Shown here one piece after another: positions 33,651 to 43,150 of a stretch of DNA of 64,000 nucleotides; the stretch's first letter is position 1; each line of letters opens with the position of its first letter. Origin of the DNA: Cristatella mucedo. Its lineage: Eukaryota; Bryozoa; Phylactolaemata; Cristatellidae. Below the pieces are notes generated by a model. That model saw only the letters and a list, made by a program, of their open reading frames with translations, did no database searches and was not told where the DNA came from. The stretch lies in contig WPIO01000043.1 of assembly GCA_009760855.2 (NCBI GenBank), forward strand, positions 2,452,501 to 2,516,500, written 5' to 3'. A program made the position numbers and the translations under genes.

Positions 33651-34495
33651 TTAAATGTACCTTTAAAAATTACCACTGTTAAATCACTCGCATTATAAAA
33701 TCGCCATTTGTCATTTTCTGGTGTTCTGTCTCTATCACCTGACTCCAAAATATTGGGATCATTACCCAAAACATGACAGTGTGCTGTCAGTAAATTTACC
33801 AGTTTCCATAGTGCAGGAAAGAGAATTTTTTGTTGTTTTTTTGGAAACTGATTCTATATTTTGCTCGGCAGCAATACTAGATGAATATCTCCATATTGAC
33901 ACTGGGAAACGGTTTATTATACATAATGCTGAATTCCCCTCACTCTAACTTATCAGAATCGCAAATTATGCAATGAAAGTGAAAGATGTAAGGCAATTTA
34001 ATTAAAAGTAAGTAAAAATGTTAGGCAAGTGAAATTGCAAGCGTTAAAAACCAGAAATGTTTTTCCACACTTATAATAGCAGCAGGAATCATTTATTTTT
34101 TATTTATTTACAATAATATAAATCTATTGATATCAGTATTATTGTATGCAATGTGCAATCGACCTGAAGAAGTCTGAAACTATTAGAAGAGCGGTCCGCA
34201 TTAATGTTCAGTGAAGTAAAAATCACAATTGGAAGGTAATTCTAGAAGCTTCTCTGCATTATGCAGTGCATATGCTCCTTACTTCATGACTTGCCCGCCT
34301 TTATCGTGTGCAAAACATTAAGGTCAACATGAAATGCAAAACCTCTGCTCTGTACTAATTTAGGCATCGTCTGTGCTCATCACTAATTCTGTTAAAAAAG
34401 ATTCCCAACGTACTATTTGCCAAATTGTACTAATTAGTTTTAACTTTTTGATAATTACTTATGTTCACTAAGTAAATTACTGTTTAATGTTTCAG
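33651..34495. other. Intron, no recognised repeat
   Basis: A 75-codon + frame at 33721-33948 has no recognisable domain. It ends at TTAATGTTTCAG. Confidence 0.45.
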
Positions 34496-34599
34496 GTTAA
34501 CTACTACTTCATAAAGGTGATTATTATTGCTGGTTCCACAATTTTAACAGTCAGCCTACTTCTTCTGGGACCCTCTCCTCTAATATCTATGCTTTCTAC
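34496..34599 (+). CDS. SLC18B1-like: MFS transporter (SLC18B1-like), TM9 exon
   Basis: Acceptor AATGTTTCAG, donor TAC|GTAAGT. It holds 34 codons plus two bases (phase 2): VNYYFIKVIIIAGSTILTVS followed by LLLLGPSPLISMLS. The helix ending in LLLLGPSPL is a marked SLC18B1-family signature for TM9. It is separated from the next exon by a 140-bp intron, the shortest in the gene. Confidence 0.88.
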
Positions 34600-34739
34600 G
34601 TAAGTGATAAAGAAAGAATTTAAAGCTAACGCGTCTGCAAGCTGCGCATATCTCCCATGGACATCAAAGCACGATGGTCAAAATTTCTAAAGCACGAGAA
34701 AGTTGCTAATGCGCTGACTCTTGTCCATACGTTTATCAG

Positions 34740-34835
34740 GTCTCTGTTACTGCTGGTATTTTCATTGATATTACTTGGAATTGGGGTCGTCGGCTGCCTG
34801 GTGCCATCTTACCAATTGTGTACTGAAGCAGCCAT
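34740..34835 (+). CDS. SLC18B1-like: MFS transporter (SLC18B1-like), TM10 exon
   Basis: Acceptor GTTTATCAG, donor CAT|GTAAGT. One base completes a Thr codon, then 31 codons, then two bases. It encodes SLLLLVFSLILLGIGVVGCL followed by VPSYQLCTEAA. The PSYQ motif after TM10 and the helical G..V..C pattern match SLC18B1. The ATG at 34657 upstream lies in the intron. Confidence 0.88.
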
Positions 34836-35089
34836 GTAAGTACCAACTAAAGCTTTCTAACCTAGCGATTATTCGTGTTACAGCTTTTATAATATAACAG
34901 ATTACCAATTGTGCACGTGAAATGTCAGAGTTGCTTCCAATTTCATGCTAATTTAACAATAACTTTTGAAACTTGAGCTTCCTAGAAATTTCTTTGCAAA
35001 TTTATCTCTCCTCTTCAATTAATAAGGTACTTGATAGAAAAAGTTCTACTTTTACCCCAGTTCTATTTATCGCTTGCACAGAAGTAATA
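34836..35089. other. Intron, unassigned
   Basis: No recognised repeat up to the LINE-A fragment. Confidence 0.4.
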
Positions 35090-35405
35090 ATAATTACAAT
35101 AATAACGGAATTGACGTAGCCTCCTCAGATATCTCAGTTGCTTTTTTAGGCTCTTTTCAATTGCTGCAAAGGAAGTACAGTCGATTTATTTGTGGTAACA
35201 AGTTCAATAAAAGCCCAAAATTAGGTTTGAGGCTACATGCACATAATCAGCATCCAATTATGGTTAGAGACAGCACACACAGTCTCACGACGGGAAGCAC
35301 CTAAAGGTGGAATCGCAGGGACCCATGAAATAGCTGTATTAAATAGATGGATTTCTCATCTCTATTCAAATGTGGTCAAATTTGGAGATGTCGTGGTCTG
35401 TTGAC
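35090..35405 (-). mobile_element. LINE-A 3' UTR fragment, diverged
   Basis: + strand AATTGCTGCAAAGGAAG, ACATGCACATAATCAGCATC, AATCGCAGGGACCCATGAAA and TTCAAATGTGGTCAAA are in the LINE-A antisense order. Confidence 0.7.
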
Positions 35406-36029
35406 CTGAATATTTTCCTGTTTAGTCAAGTATTAGTTGACACTGGCTTGTCAATTATAATAAAAACTCTGAAGTCTTTAAGTAGTATTTTTGAGAAAAC
35501 TGCAGAGTGTGCCATTTGTGAATGAGGAAAACACGTTTACAAATTAGTTTACTTTTAGTTTACATGTAGACTTACCAAATGTCTTTGTTCTAATCTTACT
35601 ACATGCAATCAACCAGATGATACATCTGGAGAAATAAATTAACCACAATATCTCAATCGCCGACCACAGTGTTTAGCTGAGTTGCCCCTAGAGCAACATA
35701 TGTGCTTCATTTACTGCCTATGAATCTGGCACCTGAAACTTAAATGTATGTTCCAATCAAATTAAAATTCACACGGCAAGCCATACAATATCTATCGAAA
35801 CGTGAGTTTGAGTTCATATGGAGACTTAATGCTTAACTTATCTCGAATGATATTTCACATTGAAATAAAATTGTTTGTGTGTTTAAAATAATATTCACAT
35901 TGGTTTTCTGGATACTGACTTTGCAAGATGGCAATACAAGTTTAACGAATTTCTACGCTCAGCTTTAGCATAGAAACAATTAGGTGATGCAACTAAGCAG
36001 CGTTCTCAAGCTATGCAAAACTAATTGGT
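35406..36029. other. Unassigned intron sequence
   Basis: No recognised feature. Confidence 0.4.
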
Positions 36030-36925
36030 CAAATATTAATATTATTATGTTGATTTAGCAGCCTCAGAGAACTTAATCTGTCTTGTGGCACTTTACATTT
36101 GCTGTAAATAAATCACGAATGAATGGCTACTGGCTGCATGCTGAATAATCATGTTTAGGGGTGTAATGCCTAGGACTAACATGCAAATATAGTTGGTGCC
36201 AACGTGCATTGTGTCAGCAAATATCAGTAGGTAAGGGGAAAATAACGGGGATTCACTAAATATTGCGATAAAGTAATGCGTTATTAATTTATTTTTAAGT
36301 TTGGACAAGTTGATAGAGGTCATGACCTAATTCGAAGCAAATTCCAGGCTCTAGTAGCTTGCAAATTAAAGGTGCGTTATCTAAAGGATTTGAGTTTTGC
36401 ATGAGGAATAGGCACGCGATTGCATTCCAGAAAGAAGTTTGTGCGATGCTAAGTCTGATGGTGGATTAGCATTGTTATGCAACCTAGAGCCAAAATATGA
36501 AGGGAACAAAAATTCAGTGATGAAACCTTGAATTCGATGCATTGCTTAATTTTCCGCCAGTGCAGGTCGGGGAGAAGTGATTAAGTGCCTTAACTGTTTA
36601 CGTCAGACAAGCCGAGATGCATAGTTTTGGGCTAGCTGGAAGTAGCTGTTTGCACACGTCGGTAAACCAAAAGCAGTGCAAGATGGGATGTCATAAATTA
36701 ACGGACCAAGCAGGACGTTGTCTCCTTGTCTGAACTAACCAAAATCGAAGACATGTAATGCACCTAAAAATAGACATGCTTGAAGGTTGACCTAATTTGG
36801 ACGTTTAATAAAAAGTCACATTGAAACAGGAACTATAGCTTTGGTGTAGATTCAACTGAACATGTGTAGACTCAGCTGATCAAAATTTCGAATTTTTCAA
36901 TTTGTGAATTCCTCTCAGTTTGGTT
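36030..36925 (-). mobile_element. LINE-A copy, 3' third
   Basis: + strand AATATTATTATGTTGATT tail, CCTCAGAGAACTTAATCTGT hairpin, 3' UTR, GAGCCAAAATATGAAGGGA and GTGCAGGTCGGGGAGAAGTG of the C-terminal region, ending within the RT thumb near 36920. Confidence 0.8.
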
Positions 36926-37124
36926 TATTTTCTTTACCTTAATTTAAAAAACACATTATATTCCTCTGTTAAATTGCCTGTGAATAGTGCCTTAGATATA
37001 GCTATAAGTCCCATACAGAATTATGAGAGATCCACTGATTTTTCGTCTTCCTATTATGCTCACGTCAAATCGAACTCCTCTCGATCATAACATGCATGTA
37101 ATTTCGCATATTACGTAGCGTACA

Positions 37125-37159
<35 letters not shown>

Positions 37160-37350
37160 TGATACTTTAATGGAACTTCAGATGATGCATTTCTTGTGGC
37201 AAACTTGAAGAAAATTTGTTATCAGTGTCTTATAGATTCCATTTAGGGCACGTACATTGAAATTACACATAACCTGCATATTAAGGTATCAGAGAACCTT
37301 TCTACGTCAAATAAACAACTTGTAGAAAGTCAATGCATAGTGCAAGCAAG
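36926..37350. other. Unassigned intron with (TA)n at 37129-37157
   Basis: AT-rich sequence with one TA run of about 28 bp. Nothing else recognised. Confidence 0.5.
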
Positions 37351-39515
37351 CGTACGAAAGATCATGACTGACTGTCCGTCGGCTGGCATACGAGGACTAC
37401 TACTAGGTCTTACCAATCGAACCTAGTAAAGGCCAAGCCTAGCTTCAATACAAAAAATTATTCAATAACAGATGCACAATCCGAAAATCTTCATGTCGGT
37501 GATCAAATATATCCTGAAAGCACTTCCGTATTAGCTCCTTACCTGATGATCTTTGTGACTGATCTTGCCGGTCGCTTCTCTCAATTCTATGTGCAGAAGA
37601 TAGCCAAGATCGGGGAGTCAATCCCTGCGATTGCTACATCCCCCTCGAATGCTGTTACCCAATTCCTGTCGGCACCTTAATATCTACATTTAAGCAAGTC
37701 ACTGGTGATCTCGTCCTCAAGTTCCTATCCTAATCAAAGGAGAACGATAAGTTCTTTGTACCCTATTGCCTTTGTCCTGCTCCTGCGTTCCTTCGTTGCC
37801 TTGATCAGCTGCTGCAATGCACAAGTAACACCATTCATATGTTATTAGCCTCAGGTCCTGTTCCACAACGTTTCAAAAAACCTATAATAAGGCCACTTCT
37901 CCAAACAACGACACTAGACGAAGATAACTTGAGCAAATAACCCCAGTCTCCGTTTTTCCATTCCTATCAAAGACACTGGAACGGGTCTTGGCGTACCAGC
38001 TTAACTCGTTTATTTAAACTTCAAACGTTGCTAGTAACTTCCAGTCTTGTTTTAGAGCTAATCACTCCAGTGAATCAGCTTGGCTTAGGGTTTACAACGA
38101 CCTACTTCAGAACGCAGACATGGGTCGAGTATCTCTGCTAATTTTTCTCGATCTCTCGGCAGCTTTTGCTACCATCGATCACCAAGTTCTTCTAGAGGGC
38201 CTCTCATCTCTCCTGGGTATGACTGGCACTTGTCTGCAATTGTTCAGGTCCTATTTCAGTGGGAGACTAAAGAGTATTAACGTGAATAGACAAACGTAGT
38301 CCTAGGTACCTATTATATATGGGGAACGTCTGGGCTCCGTGATAGGTCCGGTTTTTTCACGGTTTATACTGTCTCTCTTACTGATGTGGTTGTCAAGCTC
38401 AATCTAGGCTTCCATTTCTTAACGGATGACGTGCAGTTGTATCTTTTCTTAGATCCCTCCGTGCCTTCAGACACCCCGAATTCTCTTAAGTCCATTGCCT
38501 AAGGTATAGATGACATCCCTACATGGATGGCTGCAATTTTTTTTTAAACTAACCGATGATAAAACAAACTTATTACTATGGGCAATCCCAGTGCGATTCA
38601 GAAATTGGAAAGGCTAATGCTTAAACTTGGCTCTGCCAGCATATTTCCTGTTGAATCCTCACAAAATATGGGTGTCACAGTCGAAAGTGACCTCGTTAGA
38701 CGAACATATCAGCGCCACAATCATGTATGGCTACTTTCAGGAGCATAGCATTTCTAATATTCGGGTTGCTTAGAAAGGGATGCCATGCCTTAGTTGGTCC
38801 ATGCATGTGTGACATCCAGTTTTGACTTCTTTAGCTCATTTCTTGCTGGCCTACCGGCATGCTCAATCAGGCAATTACAGCTCGTGCAAAACTCTGCAGC
38901 TCGGCTTGTCTATCGTGAGCGTTTCAGTTGCCGCATCACACCACATTTCGCTGATCTGCACCGGCTACCAATCAAGCAACGGATCGACTTCAAAAATTCG
39001 TGGCTCATTTTTAGGGTACTTCATTCTTTCACTCAAGCCTATTTCTCAGATAAAATCCCCCATCAGGCCAAGCATCGTAACACCAGCTTTTCGGAATCCA
39101 ACCGTTTACAAATACCTCGTACAAAACCTCATATCGTTAGGATACCGTCCATTTAGTTCGTATGCTCCCAAAGCCCGGAACTCACTCCCGACGTGCTTCA
39201 GAACATCACCTGACTTGACTGCATTAAAATAGAACTTAAACACACACTTATTTAAGACAGCATTTAGTGGGTCCCTGTGAGTCTTCCTTCATGTGCTTAT
39301 GCATGCTGACACTGTGTTTGCTGCCGCTAACCACACTTGCATGCTTACTCTGTGCATGTCACCCATAACTACGTTTTTCATGTTGTTTATCAATCACTCA
39401 TCATTCAATCGCGCCTACCTTTTCTGCAAATGTTAAGCCCATTGAAAGAAATTGAGTTCTCTGAGGGCGCTTTATCACGCCCATTACTAATATTATCTCT
39501 ATTGTTATTATTATG
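37351..39515 (+). mobile_element. LINE-A copy, linker to 3' end (about 2.2 kb)
   Basis: Linker (ACTAGGTCTTACCAATCGAA), RT finger region (CCATTCCTATCAAAGACACT), motif A region, an altered catalytic box (LTDD near 38425), the C-terminal ORFs 38794-39156 and 38822-39232 in overlapping frames (LQLVQNSAARLVYRE, FRNPTVYKYLV), then 3' UTR and terminal hairpin (GAAAGAAATTGAGTTCTCTG) to about 39515. Many frameshifts. It ends 65 bp before the TM11 exon. Confidence 0.88.
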
Positions 39516-39580
39516 CATGTCTAGTACTCTTTATAAAATCAATATTATCACGTTAATATCACGCAATTTGTAATTTTTAG

Positions 39581-39749
39581 AAAGCAAGGCTTTCCTGCAG
39601 ACGTTAGCACGTACGGAATGGTCGGTGGAATCCTCAGATCTGCATCGGCTCTCGGAGCATTTAGTGGTGCAACAGGTGGAGGCTCCTTGGTGACGGCCGT
39701 CGGATTCTCTTGGGCGGCAACTTGCTGTGCAGGTGTGACATTATTAATG
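39581..39749 (+). CDS. SLC18B1-like: MFS transporter (SLC18B1-like), TM11 exon
   Basis: Acceptor GTAATTTTTAG, donor ATG|GTAATA. One base completes an Ile codon, then 56 codons to phase 0. It starts KQGFPADVSTYGMVGGILRS, and ALGAFSGATGGGSLV and GFSWAATCCAGVTLLM follow. GF..D..TYG..GG...S...LG.F.G...GG is the SLC18B1 loop and TM11, the second-half counterpart of motif C. If the donor is skipped, the frame ends at a TAG at 39771-39773 after seven more codons, giving an alternative short C-terminus. Confidence 0.87.
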
Positions 39750-39897
39750 GTAATAATAAGATCCCAGTGGTAGGCTGTTAAATTTGTCCTACCTGTTAAC
39801 TCCTGGGCCTTTGGGATATTAGCCTAGGAGTCGTAATTTGCGTTTACAGAGCTAAGAGAAAAGTTGCATACATAATTATTTCCTCATCCGAGATGTG

Positions 39898-40032
39898 CAT
39901 TTGTCAAGCGGTTAAAGTGCTCGCCCCGATCCAGGTCTGACTGAGGTCGTGGGCTCGAGCCCCGAGGCATATGTGAAGCGCCTGAATAGAGATTAAGTTC
40001 TCTTGGGGCGCTAATAAATGAATAATATTATA
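39898..40032 (+). mobile_element. SINE-A, well-preserved head and tail
   Basis: CAAGCGGTTAAAGTGCTCGC (A-box region), CGTGGGCTCGAGCCCCGAGG (B box), then GCGCCTGAATAGAGATTAAG and TTCTCTTGGGGCGCT form a clean hairpin, followed by AATAAATGAATAATATTATA. It lies in the intron between TM11 and the last exon. Confidence 0.9.
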
Positions 40033-40059
40033 TTATAAAACTAATCATGAATAATATAG

Positions 40060-40530
40060 ATAATACATTTAATAAAATTAGCTCAGAGAACAATCTCTTT
40101 CTAGGCGCTTTCCATTACTGAAAGGGAAGTAAAATCGAATGGTTATTAGTATAATGCTCAATAAATAAAGGACGAGAAGACCATGTTTAAAGATGACATA
40201 CACAATTTCACAGTGCAAGTATGTTTTTGTGGCAGCATGGACGGTGTCGGCATGCATAAGCATATTCCGAGCTGGTTTGATCCAGTGGTTAAGGTGCTCG
40301 TGCAGACCAAGGTCAGGCTGAGGTCGTGGGCTCATGCCCGGAGACATATGTGAAGAGCTTGAATAGAGATTAGGTTCTTTTGGTTGCTATACGTAGGAAT
40401 TATATATAAAGGACGAATCACAGGGAACTACTAAATGCTGTGACAAATATGTGCGTTTTCAATTTCTTTTTAACGCTTTTCGTGTCAGGAGATGCCGTAA
40501 TGCATGTAGGGAGAAAACATTGAAGTTAAA
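40060..40530 (-). mobile_element. LINE-A 3' UTR, split by a SINE-A
   Basis: + strand CTCAGAGAACAATCTCTTTC, then TTGTGGCAGCATGGACGGTG and ATGCATAAGCATAT up to 40264. It resumes at 40408 with AAGGACGAATCACAGGG and CTACTAAATGCTGTGAC. The two halves are contiguous in other LINE-A copies. Confidence 0.85.
40266..40407 (+). mobile_element. SINE-A nested in LINE-A
   Basis: GAGCTGGTTTGATCCAGTGG, TTAAGGTGCTCGTGCAGACC, GGTCGTGGGCTCATGCCC (B box with one change) and TGAATAGAGATTAGGTTCTT, ending GGAATTATATATA. Confidence 0.88.
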
Positions 40531-41089
40531 ATATGTGACCTATTCAGATTGGTTTTTGGTCGAGCTGTTTTAATGCTACTAATAAGAACTGAGGATGCAC
40601 TTTTGAATGTAGCCCCAATCATAATAATAGTCTATCGGCGACCTAAAATCGGTGATATTTGACGTCAGGTAGAAAGGCCGTCTTACAATGTATGTGGTAG
40701 ATGTGAAAAAAGCAATCGTCATCGATATTAGACAATGCCAGCAGCGTAATGTTTTACCAGTGCATTTATTAGCTGCGTAGCATACCGGTACTGTATAATG
40801 ATGATCTACTCTTACGAAGATGTAACATATGAAAAGTGCATTGCACACACACCTTCCACTGACGAATTAAAACTCGTGACTTTTTACAAAGGCAAGTGTC
40901 CAACTATATAATTATGCAGCTTCTCTGGAATAGAAATGTATGCTAGCAATTTCCAAAAAATGCGACAATGATTATAAAAATCTTGTTTGCGAGCCGGCAA
41001 AGAGAATAGTTTTACTTAAAATTATTAGCAGTCGACATGCAAAACGTCTTGATATATTTATGATGGTATTACGAAAGCTATATTCGTTT
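40531..41089. other. Unassigned intron sequence
   Basis: No recognised feature; the - ORF at 40579-40848 has no recognisable domain. Confidence 0.4.
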
Positions 41090-41470
41090 GCATAGGTACT
41101 TCGGAGAACCTGATCTCTGTCGTTTGTCATCACCAATTATTACCAAAATCCTGCTTATCTCATCATACGCAGATCTCCTTTAATCTACAGTATGTTCCCA
41201 ACTCCTCTTCTGAAATAACCCGTCAATCGCGAAACCTCATGACCCTTGACATCAACGGTGACCGTGCCTGAAAAACTGCTTCGCCTCTGCTGCTCAGTCC
41301 TCTCTCCGATCTGTCATCATGGGTGAATAGCTACAACAGTCACTAGTGATGTAGTCCTAAAGCTCGTATCTCAATCAAAGAAGACAACAAGTCCACTGGA
41401 CCCTATTCCCACTGTCCTGCTCCTACGTTGCATTGATCTGCTGCTGCCATGCATAACCAACATCATTAAC

Positions 41471-42916
41471 ATGTCATTAGCCTCAGGTCAGGTCCCAGCA
41501 CCTTTCAAAAAAGCTGTAGTCAGGCCACTTCTCAAGAAAGCTACACTAGACGAAGAGAACTTAAGCAACTACCGCCCAGTCTCCCTTCTACCATTCCTAT
41601 CAAAGACACCGGAACGGGTCGTGGCAGACCAGCTGAACTCGTATATCAAAACCTCACACCTTGCTAGTAAGTTCCAGTCTGGCTTTAGAGCTAATCACTC
41701 CACAGAGTCAGCATTGCTTCGGGTATACAACGACCTACTTAGGAATGCAGACATGGGTAGAGTGTCTCTTCTTGTTTTGCTCGATCTTTCGGCAGCTTTT
41801 GATACCATCGATCACAAAGTACTTCTAGAGCGCCTCTCATCTCGCCTGGGCATCACTGGCACTGCTCTGCAGTGGTTCAGGTCCTATCTCAGTGGGAGAC
41901 TCCAGAGTTTTGACGTGAATGGACAAAGATCATCTGAAGTACCTCTAAAATATGGAGTACCTCAGGGCTCTGTGCTAGGTCCGGTCCTTTTTACCGTTTA
42001 TACTCTCCCTCTCGCTGATGTGATTGCCAAGCACAATCTAGGCTTTCACTTCTATGCGGATGACACTCAGTCGTACCTTTGCTTTGATCCCTCCCAGCCT
42101 TCGAGCACCTCAAATTCTCTCAACTCACTTGCTGCATGCATTGATGACATCCGATCATGGATGGCAGCAAATTTTCTAAAACAAAACGACGATAAAACTA
42201 ACTTACTAGTTATGGGCAAACCTAGTGTTATTCAGAAATTGGAAAGGCTGACTTTCAAAATTGGCTCTGCCAGCATATCTCCAGTTGAATCAGCTCGAAA
42301 TCTAGGTGTCATATTCCAAAGTGACCTCTCGTTAGACGACCACGTCAGCTCCATAGTCAAATCAGCCTATTTTCAGCTTCATAACATTGCTAAAATTAGG
42401 GCTTGTTTAGATAAGGATACCACGTCCAAGTTGGTCCATGCATTCGTGACATCTCGTCTCGACTTCAGCAACTCACTGCTCACTGGCCTACCAGCATGTG
42501 CGATCAGGCGATTGCAGCTGGTGCAAAACTCTGCAGCTAGGCTTGTCTGTCGTGAGCGTCGCAGTTGCCACATTACTCCACTTCTCGCCGACCTGCACTG
42601 GTTACCAGTCAAGCAACGGATTGACTTCAAGGTTTTGTCGCTCACTTTTAGGTCTCTTCATTCTATGGCTCCAGCCTATCTTTCAGAGATACTACCCCAT
42701 CAGGCAAAGCATCGTACCACTCGCTTTTCGGAATCCAACAGTCTAGAAATACCTCGTACGAACCTTAAATCCTTTGGAGACCGTGCATTTAGCTCGTATG
42801 CTCCCACAGCCTGGAACTCCCTCCCGACCTGCATCAGAACATCCCCTGACCTGACCACATTTAAAAAAAACTTAAAAACATACCTATTTAGGACAGCAAT
42901 TAGTGGGTCCTTGTGA
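41471..42916 (+). CDS. LINE-A reverse transcriptase, intact frame, YADD present
   Basis: This is the only uninterrupted RT in the window: 481 residues from the first ATG, with the frame open upstream to about 41326. Motifs in order: NLSNYRPVSLLPFLSK (about 37-52), FQSGFRANHSTESALLRV (about 68-85), DLSAAFDTIDHKVLLERL (motif A, about 106-123), [19 protein letters not shown] (motif B, about 172-190), FHFYADDTQSYL (motif C, about 201-212) and DDKTNLLVMG (motif D, about 246-255). The long C-terminal region includes LQLVQNSAARLVCRERRS. The type is L2/CR1. It would reverse-transcribe LINE RNA at a nicked target, but this copy lacks a complete endonuclease in cis. It could be expressed only from an outside promoter and is intronic, on the sense strand. 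Confidence 0.9.
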   Translation: MSLASGQVPAPFKKAVVRPLLKKATLDEENLSNYRPVSLLPFLSKTPERVVADQLNSYIKTSHLASKFQSGFRANHSTESALLRVYNDLLRNADMGRVSLLVLLDLSAAFDTIDHKVLLERLSSRLGITGTALQWFRSYLSGRLQSFDVNGQRSSEVPLKYGVPQGSVLGPVLFTVYTLPLADVIAKHNLGFHFYADDTQSYLCFDPSQPSSTSNSLNSLAACIDDIRSWMAANFLKQNDDKTNLLVMGKPSVIQKLERLTFKIGSASISPVESARNLGVIFQSDLSLDDHVSSIVKSAYFQLHNIAKIRACLDKDTTSKLVHAFVTSRLDFSNSLLTGLPACAIRRLQLVQNSAARLVCRERRSCHITPLLADLHWLPVKQRIDFKVLSLTFRSLHSMAPAYLSEILPHQAKHRTTRFSESNSLEIPRTNLKSFGDRAFSSYAPTAWNSLPTCIRTSPDLTTFKKNLKTYLFRTAISGSL

Positions 42917-43081
42917 TTCGTCCTCGATGTGCTTATGCGTGCTGACACTGTTCATGCTGCCACTAACCACATTTGCATGCTGACCCCGTCATGTAACCCC
43001 TAACCATGTTATTCATTTTGTTTGTTTTTCAAGCATGATTTTACTTACTATTCTATTGCTTATCACTTTGCAGCAAATGTA

Positions 43082-43117
43082 AAGCACCTAGAGAGAGATT
43101 GAGTTCTCTGAGGGCGC
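43082..43117 (+). other. LINE-A 3' terminal RNA hairpin (reference copy)
   Basis: GCACC/GCGCC-type 5' arm, AGAGAGA inner arm, loop GATTGAG, TTCTCT inner return and GGGCGC closing arm, followed by TTTATCAAGTACAATATT. This hairpin occurs at nearly all LINE-A 3' ends here and in modified form at SINE-A ends. In L2-like LINEs such an end is thought to be where the RT engages the RNA. Confidence 0.75.
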
Positions 43118-43150
43118 TTTATCAAGTACAATATTATTATTATTATTAAC

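Larger units (their letters stand above)
41090..43150 (+). mobile_element. LINE-A copy, youngest-looking, internally deleted
   Basis: Bases 41120-41340 are the endonuclease's C-terminal part (TCACCAATTATTACCAAAAT; TGACCCTTGACATCAACGG), then the copy jumps at about 41343 straight to the RT N-terminus, dropping about 0.5 kb of linker present in the copy at 60700-61100. An uninterrupted RT frame, 3' UTR, perfect hairpin and (ATT)n tail (43130-43150) follow. Confidence 0.9.

Noticed and set aside
34657-34839. Separate 60-residue membrane protein
   Set aside because: Its C-terminal half is the TM10 exon of the transporter; its start lies in the 140-bp intron.
39898-39975. Functional tRNA gene
   Set aside because: A and B boxes are present, but the cloverleaf arms do not close, the sequence recurs with a LINE-like tail, and it is a SINE head.
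42379-42948. Several - strand ORFs (for example MSDKTLKSIRCLTGNQC) recurring at 4903, 26847, 55595 and 59444
   Set aside because: They recur only because they are antisense shadows of the conserved LINE-A RT C-terminal region.
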